Counted from the first letter of the stretch, positions 24,382 through 32,605 are shown. The stretch: 64,000 bases of DNA from a virus (IMGVR_UViG_3300023184_000048:52742-116741), one strand, 5' to 3'. Translations and numbers: made by a program. The notes: generated from the sequence alone by a model not told the origin.

Positions 24382-24693
24382 ATGCAAGTAATTATTACAA
24401 AAGTCAAAACTGTCGATATTGATTTGGATGCTGAACGTAAGAAAATCAAGAAAGGCTTTAATAAGAAATCCGAAAGAATCTATCGTGATAAGCTTCTTGA
24501 AGTGATTGATATATTTGAACGGGATGGATTTAATATGGCATGTGACGCTTATGATGAACTACCCTATAATGAAGTGGATGAATACCCTCTACAAGAGAGT
24601 ATGGGTATTTGGTGGTGGCAAATTGTCAATGATCAGAGTTTTAATTATCATGATAATGTCAAGCATCAGTATAAGATGGAAATAATTAAATGA
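24382..24693 (+). CDS. Hypothetical protein
   Basis: 103 residues from the ATG 2 nt after the HD stop. Basic helix, then an acidic segment with MGIWWWQIV. Function unknown. ATGA overlap with the next gene. Confidence 0.7.
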   Translation: MQVIITKVKTVDIDLDAERKKIKKGFNKKSERIYRDKLLEVIDIFERDGFNMACDAYDELPYNEVDEYPLQESMGIWWWQIVNDQSFNYHDNVKHQYKMEIIK

Positions 24694-24989
24694 CTAATTT
24701 AGAAATAGCGAAAGATATTCAAAAAGCTTATAAGCTTTTACTGGATAAAACGTCTTGGAAAGCGACCACGGGTAGTCATAAGGCTGCTTGTGATGTTATC
24801 AGCCAAATGACATCATATCATTTAGCTTTGAAAGCTTTTGGTTATATGACTAATGATGAAGGAAAATTGGTGAAATATAAACCAAGAGTCTTATCGGAAT
24901 ATGAACAACTGGTAATGAATACTACCTCTGGGAAAGAATCAGATGCTCAGAAACTGTTAGATTATATCTATACACACGGAATACAATAA
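24690..24989 (+). CDS. Hypothetical protein
   Basis: 99 residues, helical (NLEIAKDIQKAYKLLLDKT). No motif recognised. Confidence 0.7.
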   Translation: MTNLEIAKDIQKAYKLLLDKTSWKATTGSHKAACDVISQMTSYHLALKAFGYMTNDEGKLVKYKPRVLSEYEQLVMNTTSGKESDAQKLLDYIYTHGIQ

Positions 24990-25008
24990 TTAAAAACTAG
25001 AATATAAT
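24989..25008 (+). promoter_or_regulatory. Promoter module, consensus
   Basis: -10 TATAAT, +7 to the Rnl1-like ligase gene. Confidence 0.85.
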
Positions 25009-25014
25009 CACAAC

Positions 25015-26106
25015 ATGAAAATCAAATTTAATGATTACAATTTGGAGGGTTTTAATAAGAAAGAGGTGTTGTTTTGTGGTATCGAAGCAATTTTAATCAC
25101 TCCTGATGATATTAAGTCTAAGTTTACCCAAGATAATAAGATCTTCAGATCATCAATTTGGTCCAGAGACGGTGAATTATTATCAGCTTCGTTTCCTAAG
25201 TTCAAAAATGCAGGTGAAGACCCTGATAATTTTCCAATGCCTAAATCTTTGGATGGTGTTGGTATCGTTACTAAAATCGATGGATCTACTTGTATTGTTG
25301 ATTTTGTCAATGGTGAATTTTCAATGAGAACCAGAGGAGTTTCATCATACTTGACACAGGCTAATTATAAAGATTTTGAGTTCTGTATTGAGAAGTATCC
25401 CAAAATCAAAGCTAGTATAATGAACAATCCTGATTATTCGTTTATCTTTGAAATTGTCACACCAAACCAAAAAATTGTTCTTGATTATGGCCCTGAGCCA
25501 GATGTTATCTTGATCGGTGCTATTGATAAGAATCAGTATTGGATTGTGGAACAACGATATCTTGATAATCTAGCTGAAGCTATTGGTGTCAAACGTCCAG
25601 AATATCATAATTTTGATTCATTTGAAGATATTTACGAATTTTGTAAAATCAATAGAACTATCGAAGGGTTTTGTTTATATTTTAATAATGGTCAATCGAT
25701 TGTGAAGGTGAAGACTGATTTTTACCTAGCATTGCATCGTCTCTTTTCGGGAATGAAGACTATCGGTAATGTGATTGATGTGTTCCTCACAACCCCAAGG
25801 TTTACGAAGTATTCAGATTTTTATGAATTTATCTGTGTAAATATGGACTTTGAGTTAGCTGAACGTTGTAAGGATGATATCCTGAAGGTTGTCGTAGCTT
25901 ATTGTAAGGTTCTGGAAAAAATTGAAATGATTAAAAATGTGATCAATAATGTTCGGGGTGATTCATTCACTCGTAAGGAACAAGCTTTAGACATCATGCA
26001 ACATTATGGTGGGGATATAAGACAAAAAATAGCATTTTTGTTATTGGATGATAAACCAATACCGGATAATATTTTAAAGATGTTTATAGAACATGAGTTA
26101 CAATAG
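25015..26106 (+). CDS. Rnl1-type RNA ligase
   Basis: 363 residues, near T4 Rnl1 (374). SASFPKFKNAGED precedes motif I, K87-I-D-G-S. FSMRTRG follows, FIFEIVTPNQKIVLDY fits motif IIIa, EGFCLYF is motif IV and IVKVKTDFYLALH motif V. The C-terminal helical domain is present. It joins single-stranded RNA, classically repairing cleaved tRNA anticodon loops. The final residues (QKIAFLLLDDKPIPDNIL) are echoed in a broken copy beyond the reverse-strand endonuclease that overlaps its 3' end. Confidence 0.9.
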   Translation: MKIKFNDYNLEGFNKKEVLFCGIEAILITPDDIKSKFTQDNKIFRSSIWSRDGELLSASFPKFKNAGEDPDNFPMPKSLDGVGIVTKIDGSTCIVDFVNGEFSMRTRGVSSYLTQANYKDFEFCIEKYPKIKASIMNNPDYSFIFEIVTPNQKIVLDYGPEPDVILIGAIDKNQYWIVEQRYLDNLAEAIGVKRPEYHNFDSFEDIYEFCKINRTIEGFCLYFNNGQSIVKVKTDFYLALHRLFSGMKTIGNVIDVFLTTPRFTKYSDFYEFICVNMDFELAERCKDDILKVVVAYCKVLEKIEMIKNVINNVRGDSFTRKEQALDIMQHYGGDIRQKIAFLLLDDKPIPDNILKMFIEHELQ

Positions 26107-26910
26107 TTTGAACTTACACTTATCAAAGTGCCACCTAGTTGAATTTTGTGGTGTTAATGATAAATTACAATGTGGGCAGGATACTTTAGATCTATTGTTA
26201 GCTGAATCCCGTATATTTTCAATTTGAGCTTGAGTCCTCTTCAACCCTCTAATTTTAGAGGCTCCCTTTTCCACAGAATCTCTTGATCTTTTTTTACCTT
26301 TATGAGATTTAGAAATTTTATCTCTAGTTTCCTGTGGAATAGTTTTCCCTAAGTTTCTTAATCTATTCTTTTCTATGTCCTCCAGTGATCTCTTCTTACC
26401 TTTTTGTGCTATAGACATTTTAATTTTTGATTCTTCTGTGTGTTTTTGGCCCAATCTATTTGTGTTTCCCATTTTAGATAATGATAATTTTCTTTTTCTT
26501 TCGTCAGATGCTTTGTGACCCAAACAATAGGTGTTTCCTTTATGAAAATTTGATATTTTTCGTTTCGTTTCTTCTGTATGTTTCCTACCCAACCAAACTT
26601 TTGAGTTGGAACCCCTTTCAGATATATTATAACCATGAGGAGCAATTGTATTAAATCTCTTAATTAATTCTTCTTCCAAATTTAAAAGATCATCCTTGGA
26701 AAAATTGGGGAGATACTCAATATACACACTAAAATTATCGATGCCGTATTTTACAAATGCCTTATGAATTACTTGCTCCTTTCTATTTTTATGACTATTC
26801 AATCTTTTATGTATATTAACAGATTCTCCAATATAATGCTTATTGTTTATCGTGTTTGTTATTATATACACACCTCTTTCCTTTTTCAAATCTTTAAAAG
26901 ATATCCCCAT
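26098..26910 (-). CDS. GIY-YIG homing endonuclease with NUMOD3 repeats and zinc finger
   Basis: 270 residues from the ATG preceded by a TAAATA signal. RGVYIITNTINNKHYIG is the GIY-YIG core. HKAFVKYGIDNFS and LEEELIKRF follow. Four to five NUMOD3-type repeats (LGRKHTEETKRKISNFHKG and variants) and a C-terminal CPHC...H...C finger complete it. It overlaps the last 9 nt of the Rnl1-like gene. Confidence 0.92.
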   Translation of the reverse strand: MGISFKDLKKERGVYIITNTINNKHYIGESVNIHKRLNSHKNRKEQVIHKAFVKYGIDNFSVYIEYLPNFSKDDLLNLEEELIKRFNTIAPHGYNISERGSNSKVWLGRKHTEETKRKISNFHKGNTYCLGHKASDERKRKLSLSKMGNTNRLGQKHTEESKIKMSIAQKGKKRSLEDIEKNRLRNLGKTIPQETRDKISKSHKGKKRSRDSVEKGASKIRGLKRTQAQIENIRDSANNRSKVSCPHCNLSLTPQNSTRWHFDKCKFKLL

Positions 26911-26915
26911 ATTAC

Positions 26916-26921
26916 TATTTA
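26916..26921 (-). promoter_or_regulatory. TAAATA late-type -10
   Basis: 5 nt before the endonuclease ATG on the reverse strand. Confidence 0.5.
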
Positions 26922-26951
26922 ACAACTTTATATACTTTTGATATTCAGGTA

Positions 26952-26971
26952 TCTAAAAACTAGATCAAAAT
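26952..26971 (+). promoter_or_regulatory. Decayed promoter module
   Basis: CTAAAAACTAGATCAAAAT lies inside this span and differs from the TAAAAT-type module at two places. No ATG follows at +7. It immediately precedes the ligase 3' remnant and may be non-functional. Confidence 0.4.
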
Positions 26972-26976
26972 CCGGT

Positions 26977-27072
26977 TTCAAAAAGTCGATGGCATTCCTT
27001 TTGCTTGACAATAAGGAGATCCCTGATACTTTGTTGAGGACAGCGATTGAAGAAACGATTGAAAAGATCTAA
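26977..27072 (+). pseudogene. 3' remnant of a second Rnl1-type ligase
   Basis: The frame reads KKSMAFLLLDNKEIPDTLL and onward to a stop, 31 codons aligning with the last ~30 residues of the intact ligase (QKIAFLLLDDKPIPDNIL). The two are similar but diverged. The 5' part is missing, replaced by the reverse-strand homing endonuclease gene. An in-frame ATG at 26989 could express 27 residues, but this looks like a scar. Confidence 0.85.
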
Positions 27073-27092
27073 ATTAAAAACTAAAACATAAT
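27073..27092 (+). promoter_or_regulatory. Promoter module, -10 CATAAT
   Basis: +10 to the ParB-like gene (3-nt leader). Confidence 0.75.
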
Positions 27093-27101
27093 AAACATAC
27101 A

Positions 27102-28004
27102 ATGAACACGACACAGAAAAAACAAAATAGGAACAGTGATTTTTTTGAAGACCTTATCAAAGGATCTACAAAATCGTTCATCCCTAAAAAAGTTAAGACA
27201 AAACAAGCAGAATGGATTACAATTAATCCACTTCAGAGTAAGCATATTCTGAAGTTTTATAATAACGGAAATCGTCGTCCTTCGAAAAATCAAGTTCTCA
27301 AATATTCCAAGGATATGGAGAATGATAACTGGAAGGAGACTGGAGAACCGATTTCATTCGATAAAAATGGAAATGTTATCAATGGTCAACATAGACTTTA
27401 TGGAATGATTCTGGCAGACAAAGAATATGAATTTCTGGTAAACTATGGTCTAGATCGAGAAGTGTTTGATGTTATTGATAATGGTTTGATTCGACCCAAT
27501 TCAACAATCCTAGAGTTGGAAGGTCATTCGGATACTGTCAATCTATCTGCTCTCGTTCGTGCCATCATTGCTTACACCGATAATGGTAATTATGATGCGA
27601 AAGATTTCAAAGGAGTCAATCAAATTACCATTAGTCAAATCAAAGATTATCTGAAGGATAATGAGGATGTGGTAGATTATCTTGATCGATATAAGAAAAG
27701 TGCGGTTGTGTCATGTTCAATTTCGTCTTTTTGTTATTGGTTACTTTCCACTGTTGATAAGACCGAAGCTGAAAATTATTTGGATATGGTTTTTATGGGA
27801 TATGGACTGACCCCAAACACCATCGAGCATTATCTTTTTGATAAACTTCAACGTAACAAGAATGCAACACAAAACAAAATGACCAAGACTGCCATCATCT
27901 GTAATGTTATTCTTGGTTGGAGACGTTATATGGGATGGTCTAAGACTAAAGCTATGCAAATCACTTGGGATGTTCGCAAAGGCTTTCCAAAGCCAACAGA
28001 ATAA
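27102..28004 (+). CDS. ParB/Srx-like nuclease-fold phage protein
   Basis: 300 residues. KYSKDMENDNWKETGEPISF, then NVINGQHRLYGMI, matches the ParB/sulfiredoxin-like domain common in phages (GQHR motif, residues about 103-108). The C-terminal half is helical. Function in phages is unsettled; such proteins bind nucleotides or DNA. TAATG overlap with the next gene. Confidence 0.8.
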   Translation: MNTTQKKQNRNSDFFEDLIKGSTKSFIPKKVKTKQAEWITINPLQSKHILKFYNNGNRRPSKNQVLKYSKDMENDNWKETGEPISFDKNGNVINGQHRLYGMILADKEYEFLVNYGLDREVFDVIDNGLIRPNSTILELEGHSDTVNLSALVRAIIAYTDNGNYDAKDFKGVNQITISQIKDYLKDNEDVVDYLDRYKKSAVVSCSISSFCYWLLSTVDKTEAENYLDMVFMGYGLTPNTIEHYLFDKLQRNKNATQNKMTKTAIICNVILGWRRYMGWSKTKAMQITWDVRKGFPKPTE

Positions 28005-28240
28005 TGAAACTTTTGCCAATTCATAGATATGATTCACAAACTCAATTGTCGAAATTGAAAGAAGTTTGCAATAAGATATATATCGCCAGAAATATCTCTT
28101 TAAGTCAAGAAGGAGTCATCAAACAACTTGAAGTGATCGACACATTATTCCGAAGTGATAATGAAGATTACGATATGTATGATGAAAAACAGGCTAATGA
28201 GAGATATGGTGATTTTGATGTTACAGAATTTCATTATTAA
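28004..28240 (+). CDS. Small hypothetical protein
   Basis: 78 residues from the ATG overlapping the previous stop (KLLPIHRYDSQTQLSKLKE). Stop TAA lies in the next promoter module. Confidence 0.7.
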   Translation: MKLLPIHRYDSQTQLSKLKEVCNKIYIARNISLSQEGVIKQLEVIDTLFRSDNEDYDMYDEKQANERYGDFDVTEFHY

Positions 28241-28255
28241 AAACTAGAATATAAT
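28236..28255 (+). promoter_or_regulatory. Promoter module, consensus
   Basis: +7 to the 28262 gene; TAA ends the 28004 gene. Confidence 0.85.
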
Positions 28256-28261
28256 CAAGAT

Positions 28262-28645
28262 ATGAAGTTTGAAGATTTTAAAAAAGATTTTGATGAAAAA
28301 TTGGCAACTATGTCTGATGATGACCTTGTTGAGTCGTTCGCTGATATGGGAGTTGATGTAACTATTAAGAGAATGAAAACATTGCTATTTCTAAATCCGG
28401 GTTGGGGTGTTGATTTCATGCTGAAAAGAAGAATGATGGCCGAAAACATTGAACATCCATATATTTCTCTGTTTGAGGATTTGGAGAACAAAAAGACAAA
28501 CGATAAACTCTACAAAAAACACGAAATCAAATCAACTCCTGTCTTGATTGTTCTTGACAAAACAGAAGAGGTTGATAGAATAACAGGAGTAGAAGACATT
28601 CTAAAATATTTAAAAGACAACAATGAATCAATTGATAAAATTTAA
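28262..28645 (+). CDS. Hypothetical protein, thioredoxin-like end
   Basis: 127 residues. The C-terminal KKHEIKSTPVLIVLDKTE followed by RITGVEDILKYL resembles the second half of a thioredoxin fold (cis-Pro TP motif), but no CxxC is present. Weak inference. Overlaps the next gene by 23 nt. Confidence 0.65.
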   Translation: MKFEDFKKDFDEKLATMSDDDLVESFADMGVDVTIKRMKTLLFLNPGWGVDFMLKRRMMAENIEHPYISLFEDLENKKTNDKLYKKHEIKSTPVLIVLDKTEEVDRITGVEDILKYLKDNNESIDKI

Positions 28646-29291
28646 GTGGGATGAAAAAGATAATTTGTATTTTTCTTCTGATTTTCACTATAATCATAAA
28701 TGTGAAACTTGGGAAGTGCCTCTTTGGAAAGTAAGGGGTTATGATAGTGTTGAACACGCAAATGAATCACAAATCAACCAGATTAATAAATCTGTTCCAG
28801 AGAATGCTACTCTCTTTTATACAGGAGATACGGCTTTAAATGCTGATGAGGACATTGTGCTGGACCTCTGGAGTAGAATTAATTGCAAAGATATTAGATT
28901 CATTTATGGGAATCATGATTTGATCATGTATCGACTTTATAAACAAGAGCTTAAGAAGCAGTATGGCTTAGAGGGTGTTGAGCTTTATCCGCTCAAGATG
29001 AATAATGTGACTTATCTTGGAAATTATGCGGAGATTCAAGTGGGTAAGAAAAAGATTACCCTATGTCATTACCCTATCAGAAGTTGGAATCAGGCTGGAA
29101 GAGGTTCCATCAATCTTCACGGTCATTCTCACAATAATGATCCAACTAGAAATCCTGACTATCATCTTGGTAAATGCTTAGATCTTAGCTGGGATTGGAA
29201 AAAAGATGTCTGGACATTTGACCAAATCATGGATGTAATGTCAACTAAAGAGATCCATGTCACTGATCACCATGATGTGGGAGTAAGATAA
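28623..29291 (+). CDS. Phage-type metallophosphoesterase
   Basis: 222 residues. YFSSDFHYNHKC (D-x-H), LFYTGDTALNADED, FIYGNHDLIM, TLCHYPIRSW, INLHGHSHNN. The DFHYNH form with Trp residues before GD is typical of small phage and bacterial metallophosphoesterases of unknown substrate. The fourth such enzyme in the window. Confidence 0.88.
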   Translation: MNQLIKFKWDEKDNLYFSSDFHYNHKCETWEVPLWKVRGYDSVEHANESQINQINKSVPENATLFYTGDTALNADEDIVLDLWSRINCKDIRFIYGNHDLIMYRLYKQELKKQYGLEGVELYPLKMNNVTYLGNYAEIQVGKKKITLCHYPIRSWNQAGRGSINLHGHSHNNDPTRNPDYHLGKCLDLSWDWKKDVWTFDQIMDVMSTKEIHVTDHHDVGVR

Positions 29292-29294
29292 TTT

Positions 29295-29546
29295 ATGAAC
29301 GAAACAGAAATTGAAAAATACCAACAACTAATTAAAAAAGCAAATATGGAACTGGACACACTGACGTTTGAGGAGAAGGAAGAACTTTATAATTCATATG
29401 ATGTTCAATTGACTAAGGCGACACAATTGCAAAAGAAATTTAAAAAACTTGCAAAGTCGGTCGATACTGCTATAATTGAATTAGAAATTGAGCGTTTCCT
29501 TGAGACAGGTGAGATTGGTGATGCTCAAGACGTAGAATACAACTAA
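29295..29546 (+). CDS. Small coiled-coil protein
   Basis: 83 residues, helical (YQQLIKKANMELDTLTFEEK, KKFKKLAKSVDTAIIELEIE). Function unknown. Confidence 0.7.
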   Translation: MNETEIEKYQQLIKKANMELDTLTFEEKEELYNSYDVQLTKATQLQKKFKKLAKSVDTAIIELEIERFLETGEIGDAQDVEYN

Positions 29547-29549
29547 TAT

Positions 29550-29810
29550 ATGACAACAACAAAACAAGAAAAAATGAAGACAGTAAACACAAAGCAAACA
29601 CGTAAGAACATGGAATGGTTGATGAATCCAGACCAAATCAAAACCCCAAAGCAGTTCAATGTTACATTTGAACGTGATGAAAATGGAAACTTCAATCTTA
29701 TGAAGGCTCTATATATCAAGAAGGTTAATCAACATGTGGAGGAATTTGTTCCAGTTGATGCTCGGGATATTGCGCGTGTGATGAATCGTTCGACCATCAA
29801 GGCTCGGTAA
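29550..29810 (+). CDS. Small basic hypothetical protein
   Basis: 86 residues, Lys/Thr-rich start, ends DARDIARVMNRSTIKAR. Last gene of its transcript; a terminator follows. Confidence 0.7.
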   Translation: MTTTKQEKMKTVNTKQTRKNMEWLMNPDQIKTPKQFNVTFERDENGNFNLMKALYIKKVNQHVEEFVPVDARDIARVMNRSTIKAR

Positions 29811-29834
29811 TAGATTCATTCGTTGGACATAGAT

Positions 29835-29879
29835 AACCTCTGGGAATTTTAGAAATATTATTCCTAGAGGTTTTCTTTA
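29835..29879 (+). terminator. Rho-independent terminator
   Basis: AACCTCTGGGAAT (29835-29847) pairs with ATTCCTAGAGGTT (29860-29872), 13 bp with one G-T, followed by TTCTTTATT. It sits between the 29550 gene and the next promoter module. Confidence 0.75.
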
Positions 29880-29898
29880 TTAAAAACTAAAATATAAT
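29879..29898 (+). promoter_or_regulatory. Promoter module, -10 TATAAT
   Basis: ACTAAAA variant, starts inside the T-tail of the terminator; +7 to the 29905 gene. Confidence 0.85.
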
Positions 29899-29904
29899 AA
29901 ATTT

Positions 29905-30288
29905 ATGGGAATGTATACAGAGTTAGTTTTGGGCGTTGATCTAAAATCGGATACTCCAAATGAGGTTGTCGATATTTTGACATATATGTTAGCAATTGAT
30001 CAAGAGGATTTAACACCCGTAATTCCATATCATGAATTATTTCAAACTGAAAGATGGGAAGTTATGTTGCGTTGCGGATCTTCTTATTTTGATGGTGGGA
30101 CTCATTCAGAGATGTCATATGACAAATACGGCAGGGTGTGGAGAATTAATATTAGGTGTAATTTGAAGAATTATTCTAATGAGATTGAAAAGTTTATCAA
30201 TTGGATTTCTCCTTACGTTTCTACTAGAGGATTTGCTGGATATTCGAGATATGAAGAAGAAAGAGAACCAACTTTAATTTATTTTTGA
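29905..30288 (+). CDS. Conserved phage protein of the MGMYTEL type
   Basis: 127 residues. GMYTELVLGVDLKS, then RWEVMLRCGSSYFDGG and WRINIRCNLKNYSNEI, follows a widespread phage hypothetical family. Function unknown. Confidence 0.8.
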   Translation: MGMYTELVLGVDLKSDTPNEVVDILTYMLAIDQEDLTPVIPYHELFQTERWEVMLRCGSSYFDGGTHSEMSYDKYGRVWRINIRCNLKNYSNEIEKFINWISPYVSTRGFAGYSRYEEEREPTLIYF

Positions 30289-30290
30289 TT

Positions 30291-30626
30291 ATGAAACACC
30301 TAGAACATTTAAACCTGAAACCTTCCCATTTTAATAATGGTGTTGCATCATTTGATCAAGTATCACACTCCGATATTATCAAAGCAACTTCATCTGGTGC
30401 TGAGTATGATCCGACAGATATTAATAATTTAATTGTTATTGATGTTATTACAAACTATAAAGAACTCATGGCTTTTGGAATTATTGATCAACTGGGAATT
30501 ATGTATTTTCAAGGATTTTCTGGATTTCCCTTTGATTCAAAATGTGTTGATCATGTGGATAATTTGATTCCATATGATGCGAAGAAGAGAAAGATTAATC
30601 ATTGTAATATTTTTGTGGAGCTTTAA
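30291..30626 (+). CDS. Hypothetical protein
   Basis: 111 residues from the ATG 2 nt after the previous stop. Mixed alpha/beta, no motif recognised. Confidence 0.7.
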   Translation: MKHLEHLNLKPSHFNNGVASFDQVSHSDIIKATSSGAEYDPTDINNLIVIDVITNYKELMAFGIIDQLGIMYFQGFSGFPFDSKCVDHVDNLIPYDAKKRKINHCNIFVEL

Positions 30627-30628
30627 TT

Positions 30629-30648
30629 ATTAAAAACTAGAATATAAT
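30629..30648 (+). promoter_or_regulatory. Promoter module, consensus
   Basis: -10 TATAAT, +7 to the 30655 gene. Confidence 0.85.
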
Positions 30649-30654
30649 ACATTT

Positions 30655-30876
30655 ATGAAAAATATAGAATTTGAAAAAAAATTTCTAGATGTCTTTAGTA
30701 TCCATATCTACAGTGAAGATCGTTATTTTAATGAAAAGGAGCATCTCCAACATACACTATACAAAAATTTTGTGACTGTTAAATTACTCAATTTTAGGAT
30801 TTTTCATACGTTTTGGAGAACTGGAAAAACCTGTGTAGGTAATGTCGCCTTTTCTAGTTTCTATATTAAAAACTAG
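30655..30876 (+). CDS. Small hypothetical protein
   Basis: 73 residues, basic and aromatic. Its last codons (YIKN*) lie in the following promoter module. Confidence 0.65.
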   Translation: MKNIEFEKKFLDVFSIHIYSEDRYFNEKEHLQHTLYKNFVTVKLLNFRIFHTFWRTGKTCVGNVAFSSFYIKN

Positions 30877-30884
30877 AATATCAT
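30865..30884 (+). promoter_or_regulatory. Promoter module, -10 TATCAT
   Basis: +7 to the 30891 gene; second-frame TAG ends the 30655 gene. Confidence 0.8.
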
Positions 30885-30890
30885 AAGTTT

Positions 30891-31445
30891 ATGAATATCT
30901 TCCCAATTGCAGATAATTATTGTCCTATTAAATCTGCTCAAGAACTTTGTAATCGTCACAGTTCAAGAATGCCCTTAGAGACAGCGGGTATGTTATCCTT
31001 TGCATTTCCAGAAGGTGATACATCTATCAAAAACGATAGAAAAAATAGACACTATATCCACCCAGCTAGTAAATGGGTAAGAGAATCATTAGAAAATTTT
31101 GAATGGACTGTATTACATGGTTTGGCCCAATGTGAAGAATATACAATTCGATATAAACGTAGACATGCTTCTCAAGATTTTATAGAATGGGCTTCCGATA
31201 ATTATAAGTATCTAACCTTTAACGTTAATGAGTTTACACCATTTGCTAGATGCTTTGGACCATTCAAAGATTTGTTGGATTCGGAAGAATCAAATACATT
31301 ACAAGCATATAGAAAATTTTACCATTTAGATAAAAGAGATTTTGCCAAATGGCCACAGATCAAGAAAATACCTGATTGGTGGGATGATATAACAAATGAT
31401 TATGTGGATAAATCATTTGTTAATGGGGATTATTCAAAAAGATAG
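30891..31445 (+). CDS. Conserved phage protein (CD-H-KM family, intact copy)
   Basis: 184 residues. NIFPIADNYCPIKSAQELCN, RHSSRMPLETAGMLSFAF, IHPASKWVRESLENFEW and EEYTIRYKRRHAS follow a phage family sometimes annotated as pyrimidine-dimer glycosylase-like, in which the Cys/His/Met/Glu pattern recurs. I recognise the family but not a proven function. A truncated relative lies at 32246-32584 on the far side of the HNH gene. Confidence 0.75.
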   Translation: MNIFPIADNYCPIKSAQELCNRHSSRMPLETAGMLSFAFPEGDTSIKNDRKNRHYIHPASKWVRESLENFEWTVLHGLAQCEEYTIRYKRRHASQDFIEWASDNYKYLTFNVNEFTPFARCFGPFKDLLDSEESNTLQAYRKFYHLDKRDFAKWPQIKKIPDWWDDITNDYVDKSFVNGDYSKR

Positions 31446-31474
31446 ACAACAATACAAAACTATTCATTTTAGAC

Positions 31475-31480
31475 TAAATA
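31475..31480 (+). promoter_or_regulatory. TAAATA late-type -10
   Basis: 6 nt before the GTG of the HNH endonuclease gene. Confidence 0.45.
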
Positions 31481-31486
31481 GTTTAT

Positions 31487-32245
31487 GTGAGTGATAAAAT
31501 AAATATACCAGTTGATATCAAATTAAAAATTGTTGAAGATTATAAAAATCTGATAAGAAATGATGAGATATGTTCAAAGTATGATCTAACTGCCCCTAGG
31601 TTGTATAATATTTTAAAGGAATATGATATTCCCAAAAAAGGACCAAGAAAATCAGAAGCTAGATCTGGTGAAGATATAAAATGTTTAAAATGTGGTTGTC
31701 AAAAACATCAATCACAATTTCCGAAAGTGAAGGGGGTTTATAGAACATTGTGTAAAACATGCCATTGTCATAATGAAAAAATCCGAAGAAGTAAAATGTC
31801 ACCAGAAGAGAAAAAACTTATAGGCGAGAGATGTTATAATATTGTCAAAGCAAAAAAACTTAAAGCATCTAGAGGAGAACTTCCACTATCAGATCAAATA
31901 TACATATGGGTGAATAAAATAACTGGGAGAAGAACTGAGGAAAGATTCAAAGAAAGAAAGAAATTATGTAAAAACATTTTAACCAAAAAATGTTATTCAG
32001 CCAGACAAATATTTCCCGATATTATATTCTGTTTTGTGAATAATACAGGTCAAAATAGAGCAATGATAGCATCTTTAGATAGAATTGATCCATCGAAGGG
32101 ATACACAGATGAAAATACCCAAATTATACCATACTGGTTAAACTCGGCCAAGTTGGATTCTTCACAAGAAGAAATAGACAATACAATAATTAATTATATA
32201 TTAAATGATCAGAAATTATTAGATTCCTTAAAATCAAAGATCTAA
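31487..32245 (+). CDS. HNH-type homing endonuclease with N-terminal HTH
   Basis: 252 residues from a GTG (an ATG at 31485 is followed at once by TGA). Residues 1-55 look like a helix-turn-helix (CSKYDLTAPRLYNILKEYDI). Residues about 60-100 have CLKCGCQ and CKTCHCH zinc-type pairs. ASLDRIDPSKGYTDENTQII is the phage HNH signature. It separates an intact gene from its truncated paralogue. Confidence 0.85.
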   Translation: MSDKINIPVDIKLKIVEDYKNLIRNDEICSKYDLTAPRLYNILKEYDIPKKGPRKSEARSGEDIKCLKCGCQKHQSQFPKVKGVYRTLCKTCHCHNEKIRRSKMSPEEKKLIGERCYNIVKAKKLKASRGELPLSDQIYIWVNKITGRRTEERFKERKKLCKNILTKKCYSARQIFPDIIFCFVNNTGQNRAMIASLDRIDPSKGYTDENTQIIPYWLNSAKLDSSQEEIDNTIINYILNDQKLLDSLKSKI

Positions 32246-32584
32246 TCTAATCATCCAAGCAGCATTTGGCTGAGAACAAGTTATGACAATTTTCTTTGGG
32301 GTATTGAACATGCGTATGCTATTGCAAATGAATACACTGAACGTTACAGTAAGAGACATAAATCTGAAGATGTTCTTGATTGGATAGAATCAAATATGTG
32401 GCAGTTGTCATTTGATTCTAACGATTTGACTCCTTATGCCATTGCGATTACAGAGGATGCGGTTTGTAGAACATTGCCCGAATTTAATCAAGTTGACACT
32501 ATCAGTAAATACCGCTTATTTTACAAGTATGATAAAGCCCATCTTCATAAGTGGAAACAAAATAAACCAGATTGGATTGATTAA
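32246..32584 (+). pseudogene. Truncated paralogue of the 30891 gene
   Basis: The open frame begins at the HNH stop and has no proper start. It reads SNHPSSIWLRTSYDNFLWG, then ANEYTERYSKRHKSEDVLDW, then a terminal KPDWID, aligning with residues about 65-170 of the intact protein (HPASKWVRESLENFEWTVL, EEYTIRYKRRHAS). The N-terminal third is missing. Similarity is moderate, so it is an older paralogue or a foreign allele. The stop is in the following module. Confidence 0.88.
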
Positions 32585-32599
32585 AAACTAGAATATAAT
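32580..32599 (+). promoter_or_regulatory. Promoter module, consensus
   Basis: +7 to the 32606 micropeptide gene; TAA ends the pseudogene. Confidence 0.85.
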
Positions 32600-32605
32600 A
32601 AGCTC

